This document shows, in pieces, positions 4,757-6,105 of a DNA stretch of 6,105 bases. Origin of the DNA: Ruminococcaceae bacterium UBA3451 (GTDB lineage Bacteria > Bacillota > Clostridia > Oscillospirales > Acutalibacteraceae); contig DFRY01000043.1 of assembly GCA_002378845.1 (NCBI GenBank), forward strand, positions 85,596-91,700, written 5' to 3'. Below the pieces are notes generated by a model. The model was not told the DNA's origin, made no database searches, and worked only from the letters and a program-made list of their open reading frames with translations. The translations under genes and the position numbers were made by a program. Within the stretch, counting starts at the first letter, position 1. Each line of letters opens with the position of its first letter.

Positions 4757-6105
4757 ATGAAGAAAAAAACACGGCAAAAACAAAAAGAAAAACGTTCCCT
4801 GAAAACAAATCTGTTGTTTACCGTAATCTTTTGCTGGGTATTGCCGCTTTTGGTTATCATTGGAATTGCAGGCTTTTACACGTCGAATCAAATTCGCGGC
4901 CAAATCATCAATAACATAACCAACAGCGTTTCCGCTTCGGCTGAAATTTGCGCCGCGCAGATAGATTCTGCCGTGACCGCTTCCTATGCCGCTACCTACA
5001 ATCCCGACATTCACACTGCTTACCAGCGGTATGTCAGAAGTGAAACCGGAGATTATAATTCGGACGACCTTTACAGTGACGTTACGGCATATTTAAAACA
5101 GCAGTACCGGTACGACAGCCAGTTTGACATTACGATGCTTTACTTTTCTTCCGAGCCGGACAATATTTACTATACTTACAACGAGTCAAGCGGCTTTACG
5201 TTTCTTCAATACCAGAAGTACCACACAAACGTACATGCCCGTATCCGCCAATTTGCGGATACGCTTGGGAACCGGGTGGGTTTTTGTAATGAAGACGGGC
5301 AATTCTATATGGTACGGAATCTGGTGGACAGTTATACCTTTACCCCCTACGCCACGCTGGTTATGCAGCTGCACGGGGCAAGCGCCTTTGAAAACCTGAC
5401 TAACGTGGTGTACGAAAAAGACGCCACCATTTGGATTGGCGGATTTCAGCTTCAGTTAAAAGGCTCGCCCATTACGCAGGATGAAATTAAAGCGTCCGCG
5501 GCGCATCCGAATTATAACCCGTCGCTGATTACGGGCAATAAAAGACTCAGCGCGGGAAATTTGCAGTATGCCATTCACATTAATTCTTCGGATATTCTGG
5601 CTTCCCTGATGCATTTTCAGTGGGTACTGCTGTTAATGTGCCTGCTGGTCGTTCCGCTGCTGATTTGGGCGCTGCGCTTCTTCACCCACAACGTTACCTG
5701 GCCGATTACAAACTTTTTGAGGATGTACCAGGAACTGGGCCGCGGTAATTTCGGCATTCATATGGAAGAAGATTTTTCCAACCGTGATTTTGACCATTTG
5801 TCAAAGGACTTTAACCAGATGTCAGATCGTTTGAAATCACAGTTTGAGCAAATATACAACGATGAACTGGCGCTGCGCGATGCAAAAATCATGGCGCTGC
5901 AGGCACAAATTAACCCGCATTTCTTAAACAATACGCTCGAACTCATCAACTGGGAATCGCGCATGATCGGGAACGAAAAGATTTCAAGCATGATTAAGGC
6001 GCTGGCCACCATGCTCAATGCGGCAATGAGCCGAAAAAACACTCATTTAATTCCGCTGTCGGAAGAAATGAAATATGTGAATTCCTATCTTTACATCATT
6101 GGGCA
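4757..6105 (+). CDS. YesM/LytS-type membrane sensor histidine kinase, 3'-truncated by window
   Basis: A frame of 449 codons is open from ATG 4757 to the window end. AAGGAG (4744-4749) lies 7 nt upstream of the start. After a basic N-terminus, the first membrane helix is at about residues 19-42, followed by an extracytoplasmic domain of about 245 residues. The second helix is at about 289-308, and a HAMP-like linker and helix run from about 309 to 370. The kinase dimerisation motif LQAQINPHFLNN follows, with phospho-acceptor His388, which is diagnostic of the YesM/LytS (His_kinase) group. The ATP-binding N- and G-boxes are not in the window; full-length relatives usually have roughly 550-600 residues. 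Such kinases sense an extracellular ligand and phosphorylate a partner, often an AraC-type YesN-like regulator encoded next door, and many control sugar-uptake ABC transporters. The ligand is not readable here. Two terminators separate it from the exporter operon, so control of that operon is only a possibility. Confidence 0.93.
   Translation, partial: MKKKTRQKQKEKRSLKTNLLFTVIFCWVLPLLVIIGIAGFYTSNQIRGQIINNITNSVSASAEICAAQIDSAVTASYAATYNPDIHTAYQRYVRSETGDYNSDDLYSDVTAYLKQQYRYDSQFDITMLYFSSEPDNIYYTYNESSGFTFLQYQKYHTNVHARIRQFADTLGNRVGFCNEDGQFYMVRNLVDSYTFTPYATLVMQLHGASAFENLTNVVYEKDATIWIGGFQLQLKGSPITQDEIKASAAHPNYNPSLITGNKRLSAGNLQYAIHINSSDILASLMHFQWVLLLMCLLVVPLLIWALRFFTHNVTWPITNFLRMYQELGRGNFGIHMEEDFSNRDFDHLSKDFNQMSDRLKSQFEQIYNDELALRDAKIMALQAQINPHFLNNTLELINWESRMIGNEKISSMIKALATMLNAAMSRKNTHLIPLSEEMKYVNSYLYIIG

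Noticed and set aside
4573..4914. 113-codon plus-strand frame overlapping the start of the sensor kinase
   Set aside because: It begins inside the terminator stem, has no ribosome site, and runs out of frame through the kinase start, which has a good AAGGAG at proper spacing.
1..6105. CRISPR array, tRNA/rRNA gene, insertion sequence or phage attachment site
   Set aside because: I saw no regularly spaced repeats, tRNA-like folds, transposase motifs or flanking direct repeats. Almost all of the sequence is accounted for by the listed genes and terminators.

Overview
The window looks like a low-to-mid-GC Firmicute of class Clostridia, most likely near Oscillospiraceae/Ruminococcaceae. This rests on strong AAGGAGG-type ribosome binding sites, a TM287/TM288-style heterodimeric ABC exporter with a Gly/Met-rich N-terminus, a YesM-type sensor kinase, and base composition that looks balanced by eye. 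No similarity search was possible, so the taxonomy is inference.

Region 1 (1-4278) is the 3' part of an efflux-type operon read rightward. It holds the tail of a first ABC exporter half-subunit (1-249), a complete second half-subunit overlapping it by 4 bp (246-2120), a short membrane-anchored HlyD-like adaptor with no coiled-coil hairpin (2169-2801), and a full-size adaptor lipoprotein with a long coiled-coil hairpin (2822-4192). A perfect 16-bp palindrome and then a strong intrinsic terminator (4227-4278) close the unit. The two ABC half-subunits should form one heterodimer with one degenerate and one competent ATP site. The two adaptors presumably sit on its extracytoplasmic side and extend the export path. 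No RND or MacB-type pump lies in the window to claim them.

Region 2 (4279-4600) is a small solitary unit: a 55-codon gene (4358-4525) with its own Shine-Dalgarno sequence and a second intrinsic terminator (4566-4599). Its product is unknown.

Region 3 (about 4650-6105) starts with a putative promoter (perfect TATAAT, weak -35). A YesM/LytS-type membrane sensor histidine kinase (from 4757) follows and is cut by the window end just after its phospho-acceptor region. Its response regulator, if any, would lie downstream. The two terminators make this unit transcriptionally separate from the exporter operon, so a functional link is not shown.

All the genes are on the + strand. I saw no rRNA or tRNA gene, CRISPR array, insertion sequence or phage gene. 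The most unusual item is the exporter operon itself, which joins a heterodimeric ABC exporter to two adaptors of opposite architecture.
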